From NCBI RefSeq assembly GCF_901873445.1, contig NZ_CABFLN010000001.1:1-60872 (forward strand): 60,872 bases of DNA, given 5' to 3'. Shown in pieces: positions 7,381 through 14,354 of this stretch. Numbering within the stretch: the stretch's first letter is position 1; the number at the start of each line of letters is the position of its first letter. Below the pieces are notes generated by a model. That model made no database searches. It was not told where the DNA came from and saw only the letters and a list, made by a program, of their open reading frames with translations. This stretch comes from Gemella haemolysans. GTDB taxonomy: Bacteria; Bacillota; Bacilli; Staphylococcales; Gemellaceae. The position numbers and the translations under genes are program-made.

Positions 7381-7680
7381 TTACATCACCTCTTTTAATG
7401 CTTCTTTAACTTTGTCTAGTTTTTCATAGCATAAAATAGATAATTCTTCTGATGTATTAATAGCAATAGAATTAGTTAAATTATGTAAGTTGTTTCCGTT
7501 GTTTACTTTGTCCCAATACTTGAGTAATTCTTCACTACTTATTGTTGAATTTTTTAATTCTTCAGGTGTTAGTACCTTAATTGCGTTTGTATGAGTTGCT
7601 AATAACTCCATTGAAACCTGTAGACTTGTCAACCTTTGTTCTATTTCCTCAATGTGTTTAATCACTTCTTGTTTATCCAT
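7381..7680 (-). CDS. small helical protein, unknown
   Basis: A 99-aa protein. The start at 7680 is preferred because GGAG lies 9 nt upstream; an ATG at 7695 lacks a ribosome site. Helical and charged, with a coiled-coil-like N-terminus (EVIKHIEEIEQRLTSLQ). It lies between the excisionase-like gene and rep in the leftward operon. No family recognised. Confidence 0.6.
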   Translation of the reverse strand: MDKQEVIKHIEEIEQRLTSLQVSMELLATHTNAIKVLTPEELKNSTISSEELLKYWDKVNNGNNLHNLTNSIAINTSEELSILCYEKLDKVKEALKEVM

Positions 7681-7731
7681 TTTTATTATCTCCATTCTAT
7701 TTTTATTTTAAGAAGCGGTAATAATACTGCC

Positions 7732-7761
7732 TTTATTAACTTCTTTGATATGTGCTAGATA
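7732..7761 (+). repeat. 30-bp direct repeat, copy 1
   Basis: Matches 10118-10147 at 29 of 30 positions (core TTTGATATGTGCTAGATA). This copy lies just past the stop of the excisionase-like gene. Confidence 0.8.
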
Positions 7762-7769
7762 CCTTTATT

Positions 7770-8015
7770 TTAAATTGTGTTTTCTTTCAAAAACTTGTTT
7801 ACTTCACTTTCAAGATAAATATACTGCCTACCTACTTTAGTAGGTCTTAAACCGCGTCTATTTAAGTCTGATAAGGTATCAACTCCAATTCCTAAGGTTT
7901 CACATAGTTCTTTTTGGTTGTATCGTTTATCTTGCTTTATTTCATCTTGTAAGATGTCTTTTACTATCTCACGTACTGCCTTAATCACTTCTTGTTCAAA
8001 TTCTACACTGAACAT
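7770..8015 (-). CDS. excisionase-like HTH protein
   Basis: An 81-aa protein with a MerR/HTH_17-type fold in residues 34-78 (NQKELCETLGIGVDTLSDLN then RRGLRPTKVGRQYIYLESEV), typical of Xis or AlpA-type directionality factors. AAGGAG lies just before the ATG. Early in the leftward operon, opposite the integrase, which is where satellites keep xis. Confidence 0.7.
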   Translation of the reverse strand: MFSVEFEQEVIKAVREIVKDILQDEIKQDKRYNQKELCETLGIGVDTLSDLNRRGLRPTKVGRQYIYLESEVNKFLKENTI

Positions 8016-8030
8016 ATAATCACTCTCCTT

Positions 8031-8141
8031 TTAGTAAATGCTGTCCGTTAGCATAGCTAGTATATAAATAAATGCTGTTATGAATGGTATGAATACCACT
8101 GCACAACAAAAAGTATTAATGTATAGATCTTTATTTTCCAT
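8031..8141 (-). CDS. 36-aa single-pass membrane peptide
   Basis: A small ORF with a good AAGGAG 9 nt before its ATG. The product is a short polar N-terminus (MENKDLYINT), one hydrophobic stretch over residues 11-31, and TDSIY at the end. It is placed between the Cro-like and the excisionase-like genes of the leftward operon. Function unknown; phage-encoded membrane peptides of this kind exist. Confidence 0.6.
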   Translation of the reverse strand: MENKDLYINTFCCAVVFIPFITAFIYILAMLTDSIY

Positions 8142-8175
8142 ACTTAAAACTCCTTTCTTGTGTTATAATGTAAGA

Positions 8176-8196
8176 AAGTATTTTTGATAAATACTT
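8176..8196. promoter_or_regulatory. palindromic operator candidate
   Basis: AAGTATTT, 5-bp spacer, AAATACTT, upstream of the 36-aa peptide gene. A plausible binding site for one of the two XRE regulators nearby. Confidence 0.45.
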
Positions 8197-8270
8197 GTCT
8201 TTAACCTTTTAAGTAGTTGAGTTGGTGGCTTGATACTTGAAAGGTTTTTGACATTTTTGACTCAAAGCGT

Positions 8271-8480
8271 CTAAAAAAATATACTTTCCAAAGTCTCTTC
8301 GGGAAAACTTTTTTTAAAATAGTTAGTAAGTATAACTTTTTCACTATCGGTAAATTTCTGTTTACGTTCCTTTTTACAATAAGTCCCTTGAGATATATTT
8401 AAATAGTCAGCCATATCAGATTGCCTTTTGTTTAGTGCCTCTCTAAAAGCCTTTACTTTATTAATTCTTACTGTATTCAT
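8271..8480 (-). CDS. Cro-like XRE regulator
   Basis: A 69-aa helix-turn-helix protein (KVKAFREALNKRQSDMADYL then NISQGTYCKKERKQ). The start at 8480 has AGGAGG 8 nt upstream. It heads the leftward operon, divergent from a larger XRE repressor, the usual Cro/CI or Str/Stl arrangement. Confidence 0.75.
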   Translation of the reverse strand: MNTVRINKVKAFREALNKRQSDMADYLNISQGTYCKKERKQKFTDSEKVILTNYFKKSFPEETLESIFF

Positions 8481-8522
8481 TATTATCACCTCCTATTTTT
8501 TTGACTCTTTTGACACAATTAA

Positions 8523-8551
8523 ATATTACCATTCATTTTTTTAGTTGTCAA
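8523..8551 (-). promoter_or_regulatory. promoter of the island leftward operon
   Basis: Minus strand TTGACA, 17 bp, TAATAT. It overlaps and faces the rightward promoter, and TTTTTGACA-type direct pairs lie on both sides, consistent with a repressor switch. Confidence 0.75.
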
Positions 8552-8568
8552 GAATATTTTTGACATTT

Positions 8569-8596
8569 TTGACATTTTTTATTCCTTTTTTATAAT
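8569..8596 (+). promoter_or_regulatory. promoter of the repressor gene
   Basis: TTGACA, 16 bp, TATAAT on the plus strand. Its -35 is the second of two phased TTTTTGACA words (8558-8574). Confidence 0.75.
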
Positions 8597-8643
8597 AAAT
8601 ATTGTATAATGGTATCAATAAAATAAAATTAAGGATGTGTATT

Positions 8644-9300
8644 ATGAAATTTAATGTTGATAAAATTAAAGTCGGTGAGCGTATATTTAACATAAGGAAT
8701 AGTTTAAATTTGACTTTAGAACAATTTGGAAAAGATAAAGACATAAACGCTGAACGTAGTAATGCTTCAAAATGGGAACGTGGAGCAACTTTACCTAATC
8801 GTTCTAGATTAAAAGCAATAGCTAAAAAAGGAAATATGACTGTAAATGAATTATTATATGGTTCTATTGATGAATTTTTGGATAATAATTTAGTTTCTAT
8901 ACTTGAATATCAAACTGGAAACAAAGTATCATCTAACGAAGAGTATTCAATCGCTAGACTTCAGTTTAAAAAATGGTTAGAAGATAGAAATATAACATTA
9001 GAAAATATCAATTATATTTATGATTATATTGACCAAAATAATGCTTCATGGAATCCTTGGAATATTGATATTAATTATTTAGAAACTATGGAAAATATAA
9101 GGGTTAATATGCAAGACGGTACATATTCTCTAGTACCATTAATTGAAATGTTAACAGCGAAAGATAGAAAACAACTTATTAAAAAAGTTATATCAAAACT
9201 TAAGACTTATCAATTATCAGATAGTGATAAGAAATATATACAAAGTATAGAAGATGGTTATGCTAAAGAATTGAAGAATGAGGTAGAGAATGGAAAATAA
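8644..9300 (+). CDS. XRE-family island repressor (Stl/CI-like)
   Basis: A 218-aa protein. The start at 8644 is chosen over an upstream ATG because AAGGATG precedes it and the HTH begins there. An N-terminal helix-turn-helix (VGERIFNIRNSLNLTLEQFG ... NASKWERGATLPNRSRL, about 10-55) is followed by a 160-residue C-terminal region without a recognised peptidase motif. Lack of a LexA-type Ser-Lys pair suggests relief by a partner protein rather than by self-cleavage, as for satellite Stl repressors; that is inference. Divergent from the Cro-like gene. Confidence 0.75.
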   Translation: MKFNVDKIKVGERIFNIRNSLNLTLEQFGKDKDINAERSNASKWERGATLPNRSRLKAIAKKGNMTVNELLYGSIDEFLDNNLVSILEYQTGNKVSSNEEYSIARLQFKKWLEDRNITLENINYIYDYIDQNNASWNPWNIDINYLETMENIRVNMQDGTYSLVPLIEMLTAKDRKQLIKKVISKLKTYQLSDSDKKYIQSIEDGYAKELKNEVENGK

Positions 9301-9889
9301 AGAAAAAATCAATATTTCAGACTTAATAAAAGGATTAGCAGAGAGAGAAAAAAATGCAGTTCTAATACATAAAGATTTAGAAAATATAATGGATAATTTG
9401 ACTGAGGAAGAAATCTCTCGTAATCTAGTTTCACTTAAACTTATGGATTTATTGCATATTAAATCAAATCTAGAAAATACTAAAGCAGCATTTACTAGAT
9501 CAGAAAATGCTATTAAACCGCTTTTATCATCAGCGCTTAGTTTTGGTTTAGGTGCATTATCAGTAGGCATAAATAAAGCAGAAACTTTAAAAGAGATATG
9601 TATTTATACTGGATATCTAGTTTTTCTAGTTATTTGTTTTCTTGGTTATATAAAATATCTTTTGTTCCAAAAAATTGATTATCATGATAATAATGTTGAT
9701 GTAATTTTATCGCTTACTAATTTAGTAATTGATAACCAAAAAGAAAAGTTAAAAAATAATTTAAGTATAGATGATAATAAAAAAGTAATCGATGGATCAG
9801 TACAAGGAAAAAAAGAAAATAAGGAGAAAAGTAATAAAAAAAGAGATAATAAAAATTATAAGAAAAAACAAAAAAGCACCAGTAAATAA
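9290..9889 (+). CDS. two-TM membrane protein co-transcribed with the repressor
   Basis: A 199-aa protein whose ATG lies 11 bp inside the repressor gene, with GAGG upstream, so the two are translated together. An N-terminal helical region (1-75) precedes hydrophobic segments at about 80-94 and 103-122; the tail from 155 on is extremely rich in Lys and Asn (KKENKEKSNKKRDNKNYKK) and would be cytosolic. No family recognised. Being expressed with the repressor in the quiescent state fits a superinfection-exclusion or lysogenic-conversion role, but this is a guess. Confidence 0.6.
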   Translation: MENKEKINISDLIKGLAEREKNAVLIHKDLENIMDNLTEEEISRNLVSLKLMDLLHIKSNLENTKAAFTRSENAIKPLLSSALSFGLGALSVGINKAETLKEICIYTGYLVFLVICFLGYIKYLLFQKIDYHDNNVDVILSLTNLVIDNQKEKLKNNLSIDDNKKVIDGSVQGKKENKEKSNKKRDNKNYKKKQKSTSK

Positions 9890-10097
9890 TTACTAGCGCT
9901 TTACGGATTTAATAAAAATGAAAAACATACTTTATTAAAGAATATATACATATTATATCATATAAATGCTGTTATATCAATGTTTCCGCTTCTTAATTAA
10001 AACCACAAGCTATTTAAACCGTTTCTAAGCGTTCCAATTGTTAAAAGGTGTAATTACATTACCTAACCTTTAAAAATCTTACCACGTCCATTATATA

Positions 10098-10112
10098 AGG
10101 TGATTTTCACCT
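10098..10112. promoter_or_regulatory. palindrome upstream of int
   Basis: AGGTGA, 3 bp, TCACCT, about 50 bp before the integrase start. Possible operator. Confidence 0.4.
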
Positions 10113-10117
10113 AATCA

Positions 10118-10147
10118 TTTATTAATTTCTTTGATATGTGCTAGATA
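10118..10147 (+). repeat. 30-bp direct repeat, copy 2
   Basis: Second copy of the repeat at 7732-7761, ending 16 bp before the integrase ATG and including part of its leader. Confidence 0.8.
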
Positions 10148-10163
10148 GAAAGGAAACGGAAAA

Positions 10164-11309
10164 ATGATTAAAGAATATATAAATAAACGTGACAATAAAA
10201 AATATTACATGGTAAAACTTTATCTAGGTATAGACGATAAAGGACGACGAAAAGAAACTACTAGACGTGGTTTTAAAACTAAAAAAGAAGCTCAACTATG
10301 TGAAGCTAAGATTAAAACTGAAATAGCTAATAATGGTTTATTAAATACAGATGTTACAACATTTAAAGAAATATATGAATTATGGTACGAGGGTTACCAA
10401 CATACTATTAAAGAAAGTACTTTACTTGTTAATCAACACATCTTTAATTTACTACTTGATAAATTAGAAAATATGCAATTAAAAAAGATTACTCTACCTT
10501 ATTGCCAAAAAATCATTAACAATTACAGCAAGAGTTTTTCACTTGCTGTTCTTAAAAAAATAAAGATCTATGGTAGCATGATTTTAGATTATGCTGTTAA
10601 GATGAAAGTTATCTACAGTAACCCTATGAAAGATGTTTTGTTACCTAAGAAAGATGATGATATTACTTCAGATGATAAGGATAAATATTACTCTAAAGAA
10701 GAGTTAAAACAATTCCTTACTTTAGTTGACAATGAGAACGATATAAAACTAACTGCAATGTTTAGGGTTTTAGCTTTTACAGGTATTCGTAAAGGTGAGT
10801 TACAGGCTCTTGAATGGTCTGATATTGACTTCACCAACAATACAATTAATATAAATAAGACGTTAGCATTGAATACAGAAAAAAAAGTAGTTGTTCAAAC
10901 TCCTAAAAGTAAAAGTAGTGTAAGAAATATTAGTATTGATGAACAAACCGCCAATATTTTAAAACGTTGGAAATTAAACCAAAAGGAAAGGTTTTTAATG
11001 GTTGGTACAAGAGTAAAGAAACAACAACCTTGTTTTACTGATGAGGTTACAAACTCTTATTTATACCTAAATTTCATGAATGCTAATTTAAAACGTATCT
11101 GTAAAAAGCACGAGTTTAAAGAAATTAAAGTACATGGTTTCAGACACACACATTGTAGCTTACTTTTTGAAAGTGGTGTTACCATTCAAGAGGTACAAGA
11201 AAGATTAGGTCACTCTGACTTAAAAACAACAATGAGTATTTATGCTCACGTAACAGAAAAACAAAAAGAAGAAGTTGGGAAAAAATTCGCAAAATACGTA
11301 AATTTTTAA
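10164..11309 (+). CDS. int: tyrosine integrase
   Basis: A 381-aa phage/ICE-type integrase. The N-terminal arm-binding domain (about 1-60) is followed by a core-binding SAM-like domain (65-165) and a catalytic domain with R209 (TGIRKGEL), a beta-hairpin Lys near 248-250, H324-R327 (HGFRH), H350 (LGHSD) and Y360 (MSIYAHV). All catalytic residues are present, so it should be active. It is the outermost gene of the island, convergent with rpmG. Confidence 0.95.
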   Translation: MIKEYINKRDNKKYYMVKLYLGIDDKGRRKETTRRGFKTKKEAQLCEAKIKTEIANNGLLNTDVTTFKEIYELWYEGYQHTIKESTLLVNQHIFNLLLDKLENMQLKKITLPYCQKIINNYSKSFSLAVLKKIKIYGSMILDYAVKMKVIYSNPMKDVLLPKKDDDITSDDKDKYYSKEELKQFLTLVDNENDIKLTAMFRVLAFTGIRKGELQALEWSDIDFTNNTININKTLALNTEKKVVVQTPKSKSSVRNISIDEQTANILKRWKLNQKERFLMVGTRVKKQQPCFTDEVTNSYLYLNFMNANLKRICKKHEFKEIKVHGFRHTHCSLLFESGVTIQEVQERLGHSDLKTTMSIYAHVTEKQKEEVGKKFAKYVNF

Positions 11310-11310
11310 T

Positions 11311-11335
11311 GTGTGGGTCAAGTGTGGGTCAAGTG
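11311..11335 (+). repeat. tandem GTGTGGGTCAA, candidate integrase arm site
   Basis: Two perfect 11-bp direct repeats plus a partial third (GTGG), directly after the int stop. Paired 11-bp repeats at element ends are the usual form of arm-type integrase sites. The core of the attachment site would lie between here and the rpmG 3' end, but I could not find its partner in the window. Confidence 0.6.
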
Positions 11336-11340
11336 GAAAA

Positions 11341-11374
11341 ACAAAAAGCCTTAAACGTTGATACTTTAAGGCTT
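11341..11374 (-). terminator. terminator of rpmG
   Basis: Perfect 10-bp stem AAGCCTTAAA / TTTAAGGCTT with a 9-nt loop, followed on the minus strand by TTTTTG. It may also stop int readthrough. Confidence 0.8.
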
Positions 11375-11385
11375 CTCTAACTTTA

Positions 11386-11535
11386 TTATTTAGTTTCTCT
11401 GTGTAAAGTCACTTTTTTTAATCTTGGACAGTATTTTTTAAGTTCAATACGGTCCGGATTATTTCTTTTGTTCTTTTTAGTAATGTAGTTTCTGTCACCA
11501 CATTCTGTACAAGCTAATGTTACATTTACGCGCAT
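11386..11535 (-). CDS. rpmG: ribosomal protein bL33
   Basis: A 49-aa protein of the large ribosomal subunit. It begins [20 protein letters not shown] and has two CxxC zinc-ribbon pairs in part (CTEC near 9-12; a single Cys later in KKYCPRLKK). AGGAGG lies before the ATG. Its 3' end faces the island integrase; rpmG 3' ends are known as insertion sites for streptococcal integrative elements. Confidence 0.95.
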   Translation of the reverse strand: MRVNVTLACTECGDRNYITKKNKRNNPDRIELKKYCPRLKKVTLHRETK

Positions 11536-11689
11536 TAATATAACCTCCTATAAAATTTAATCTTAACAACTTTTTCATACAACAAAATATATTATAACAT
11601 TACTTTATAAATATTTCTAGTATAAAGTGTAAATTTTTTAAATTTTTTTAAGAAATATGACTTTAAATTACGTAAATCGTTTCTATCGA

Positions 11690-12343
11690 TTACTCACCAA
11701 ATACTTTATAGTAATCTTGTTTGAATTTTTCTATTCCAATATCAGTTAATGGATGTTTAACCATTTGTTTAATTACAGAATAAGGAACAGTAGCAATATC
11801 GCACCCTAATTTAGCACATTCAGTAACATGAATTGGATTTCTTACACTTGCAGCGATAATTTGTGTATCAATATCATTATTAGCGAAAATTTCCACTATC
11901 TCTTCTATTAATAATAATCCATTATGAGAAATATCATCTAATCTACCTAAAAATGGAGAAACATATGTCGCTCCAGCTCTAGCTGCTAATAACGCTTGAG
12001 TTGGACTAAAGATTAGAGTAACATTTGTTTTAATTCCCTCTTTTTTTAATACATTTACAGCTTTTAATCCATCTTCAGTCATTGGAATTTTAACAACCAT
12101 ATTTGGATGGATTTTCGCAATTTCCCTTGCTTCTTCTATCATATCCTTCCAATCAGTAGTAGTTGCTTTTACTTCCCCACTAATAGGACCGTCCACTATT
12201 GATGTAATCTCCTTGATTACTTCTTTAAAATCACGTCCTTCTTTTGCGATTAACGATGGATTTGTAGTTACTCCACAAATTACCCCTAATTCATTAGCAT
12301 TTCTAATATCTTCAACATTTGCTGTATCTATAAAAAATTTCAT
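11690..12343 (-). CDS. fsa: fructose-6-phosphate aldolase / transaldolase-like
   Basis: A 217-aa member of the TalC/MipB/FSA family, forming an aldolase barrel in the cytosol. Start at 12343 because GAGGAG lies 8 nt upstream; the earlier ATG at 12361 does not have one. The Schiff-base lysine is K85 in VVKIPMT, and other family motifs ([25 protein letters not shown]) are present. Whether it works as a transaldolase or only as the aldolase cannot be told from sequence. Confidence 0.9.
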   Translation of the reverse strand: MKFFIDTANVEDIRNANELGVICGVTTNPSLIAKEGRDFKEVIKEITSIVDGPISGEVKATTTDWKDMIEEAREIAKIHPNMVVKIPMTEDGLKAVNVLKKEGIKTNVTLIFSPTQALLAARAGATYVSPFLGRLDDISHNGLLLIEEIVEIFANNDIDTQIIAASVRNPIHVTECAKLGCDIATVPYSVIKQMVKHPLTDIGIEKFKQDYYKVFGE

Positions 12344-12488
12344 TGTATTATCTCCTCTCATTCTATAGTAATTTCATAATATCACATTCAGAAAGTGTTT
12401 TCAATTTTGTAGCTTGAATAATAATTATTTCTTTATTGTTTTTCACACCAATATATGATAGAATAACACTATAATTAGGAGGCAGATG

Positions 12489-12848
12489 ATGAAGAAATTT
12501 TTAGAAAAAGTACCATATTTAATTTTTTCTTTCTTTTTATTTATAATACTCCCTCTGTGTTCTTATTTTATATCAAATAGATCAGGTATGATAATTTTAT
12601 TATTAATTATCTTATATCCTGTTATTAGTTTTCTAATTTCGTTTCTATATGCATATAATAAAGAAGACTTTAGCTATATTTTCTCATTTATTATAGGAAT
12701 TTTTTATATATTATCATGTTTAATCATTTTAAACTTTGATATTCTTATCTATGGTTTAGGTTATATATTCTTCAGCCTTTGTGGTCAAGGGACTGGTTTT
12801 TTAATTGGGAAGTTTCGAAAACGTAAAAAAAGAGCTAAACAGAGTTAG
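12489..12848 (+). CDS. four-TM membrane protein, unknown
   Basis: A 119-aa hydrophobic protein with four predicted membrane segments (about 9-28, 32-54, 62-82, 86-106) and a basic tail (KFRKRKKRAKQS). The ATG at 12489 is 6 nt from AGGAGG; one at 12486 is slightly too close. A single-gene unit ended by a strong terminator. No family recognised. Confidence 0.65.
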   Translation: MKKFLEKVPYLIFSFFLFIILPLCSYFISNRSGMIILLLIILYPVISFLISFLYAYNKEDFSYIFSFIIGIFYILSCLIILNFDILIYGLGYIFFSLCGQGTGFLIGKFRKRKKRAKQS

Positions 12849-12860
12849 TTGAATTTATTA

Positions 12861-12907
12861 AAAAAGAGAAGAAGTGTTCATATTTTACAAACACTTCTTC
12901 TCTTTTT
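12861..12907. terminator. bidirectional terminator
   Basis: Stem of about 17 bp (AAAAGAGAAGAAGTGTT / AACACTTCTTCTCTTTT) between convergent genes, with T-runs on both strands. Confidence 0.9.
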
Positions 12908-12938
12908 GTTAAGAGCATTAAATCTTTAAAGGTTTAAC

Positions 12939-13781
12939 TTATATTTCATATCCTAAAAGCATTCCACCTTCTTCTCCGTAAAAACTACAGATTCCAGATG
13001 TGGGAACAACAATAAATTCTACTTCAGAAAATTTTTCTTTTAATTTTTCTTCTATTTTTTTACAAATATTTTCATTATTTCTATGAGTAATTACAGCTCT
13101 TCCACCTTTGTAGCCGGCTTTAATCATTTCATCAACTACGGTAGAAATAGCTTTTTTCTCACCACGCACTTTATGAAGTAAATGTAGGGTTCCTTCAGTA
13201 CTCGCTTCTCCCACCATACGCATATTCAATAATCCTACTACTGCAGCTGCTAACTTAGATAAACGTCCATTTTTCACAAGATTATCCACCTTTTCTAATG
13301 AGAAAATAAGTTTTGTATTTTTTTGATACTCATTCATTTTTTCAACTACTTCATCAAAAGATAGCCCATCTTTTATTAATTCGTTTATCTTAAGAAGGAA
13401 TAAGTCATTTTGTCCACCAGCAGAAAGTGTATTAACTATGTGAATATTAACATTTTCATTTTCTTCTTTCAACATCTTCTCACCGATTACTGCACTGTTA
13501 TAACTCCCTGACATTCCACCAGTTAAAGTTAAAACTATTACATTATCTGCACCTCTATATGCTGAAAGATACGCCTCCGGACTAGGACATGCTGATCTTG
13601 CTGACTCAGAACTAGCATACATTTCTTCCATCATTTTATCAATATCTAAATCTAAGGAATCAACAAAAACCTTATCTTCTATTTGCAATGAAAATGGTAC
13701 TCGCTCATAAGAGACATTTTCCGCTTTATTAGGAATTTCTCTAAAATCGCAAGCAGTATCAACTACAATTTTCCACTCCAT
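12939..13781 (-). CDS. DegV family fatty-acid-binding protein
   Basis: A 280-aa DegV protein. The N-terminal domain begins WKIVVDTACDF and carries the lipid-carboxylate-binding TLTGGMSGSYNSA stretch; the C-terminal domain follows from about 150. Family members bind fatty acids and some act as FakB for fatty-acid kinase; FakA is not in this window. AGGAGG-like site GGAGG before the ATG. Follows the DUF1836 gene by 18 bp in the same direction. Confidence 0.9.
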   Translation of the reverse strand: MEWKIVVDTACDFREIPNKAENVSYERVPFSLQIEDKVFVDSLDLDIDKMMEEMYASSESARSACPSPEAYLSAYRGADNVIVLTLTGGMSGSYNSAVIGEKMLKEENENVNIHIVNTLSAGGQNDLFLLKINELIKDGLSFDEVVEKMNEYQKNTKLIFSLEKVDNLVKNGRLSKLAAAVVGLLNMRMVGEASTEGTLHLLHKVRGEKKAISTVVDEMIKAGYKGGRAVITHRNNENICKKIEEKLKEKFSEVEFIVVPTSGICSFYGEEGGMLLGYEI

Positions 13782-13799
13782 AATTTACCTCCAAGTATT

Positions 13800-14228
13800 T
13801 TATTTTAACTTTTCTACTAGATCATGTGTTTTTTTATATAATCTCACAGTATCACAGGCTGCCACTATTACTTCTGCTAGTCCCTCTCTCTTCTCGCCAT
13901 TCATACACATAACAAAATTATCATACATCTCTTCAGAACTTCCCTCTGAAGTCAAGCTATTTATTGTCTTACTAATCTCTTGAATTGAGAATACATTTTT
14001 TAAACATGTAATTACTATTAATCTTGCTAATTGTTTTCGATTATATTTTTTCTTAATTGGTTTATCTAAGTGAGCATTTTTTACATAATTATTTATCATC
14101 GCTGAAGTTAAACCTTTATCATCATCGACAATTGAGGAGTTATCTAATCGATTAACGTATAATAGTACTTGATCTAAGTACAAATCAATATCTGGTAACT
14201 CAGACCATTTTGGATATACTTTGTTCAA
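13800..14228 (-). CDS. DUF1836 protein
   Basis: A 142-aa protein of the DUF1836 family (YPKWSELPDIDLYLDQ, then an HTH-like region LTSAMINNYVKNAHL and RKQLARLIVITCLKN). Role unknown; the fold suggests a transcription factor. The start is a TTG with GGAG 8 nt upstream, and no better ATG is available. Probably one operon with the DegV gene. Confidence 0.8.
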   Translation of the reverse strand: MNKVYPKWSELPDIDLYLDQVLLYVNRLDNSSIVDDDKGLTSAMINNYVKNAHLDKPIKKKYNRKQLARLIVITCLKNVFSIQEISKTINSLTSEGSSEEMYDNFVMCMNGEKREGLAEVIVAACDTVRLYKKTHDLVEKLK

Positions 14229-14310
14229 ATTCTTTTCTCCTTCTTATCTAGTTCTGATAATCACATTATATAGTTTTTCAAAATTAGAGTCAAGTGATTA
14301 TACAAGTAAA

Positions 14311-14353
14311 ATAAAAAAAATTTTGTAGTATTTAAATTTACCACAAAATTTTT
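14311..14353 (-). terminator. terminator of the MATE gene
   Basis: Minus strand stem AAATTTTGTGGTA / TACTACAAAATTT followed by TTTTT, directly after the MATE stop. Confidence 0.75.
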
Positions 14354-14354
14354 A

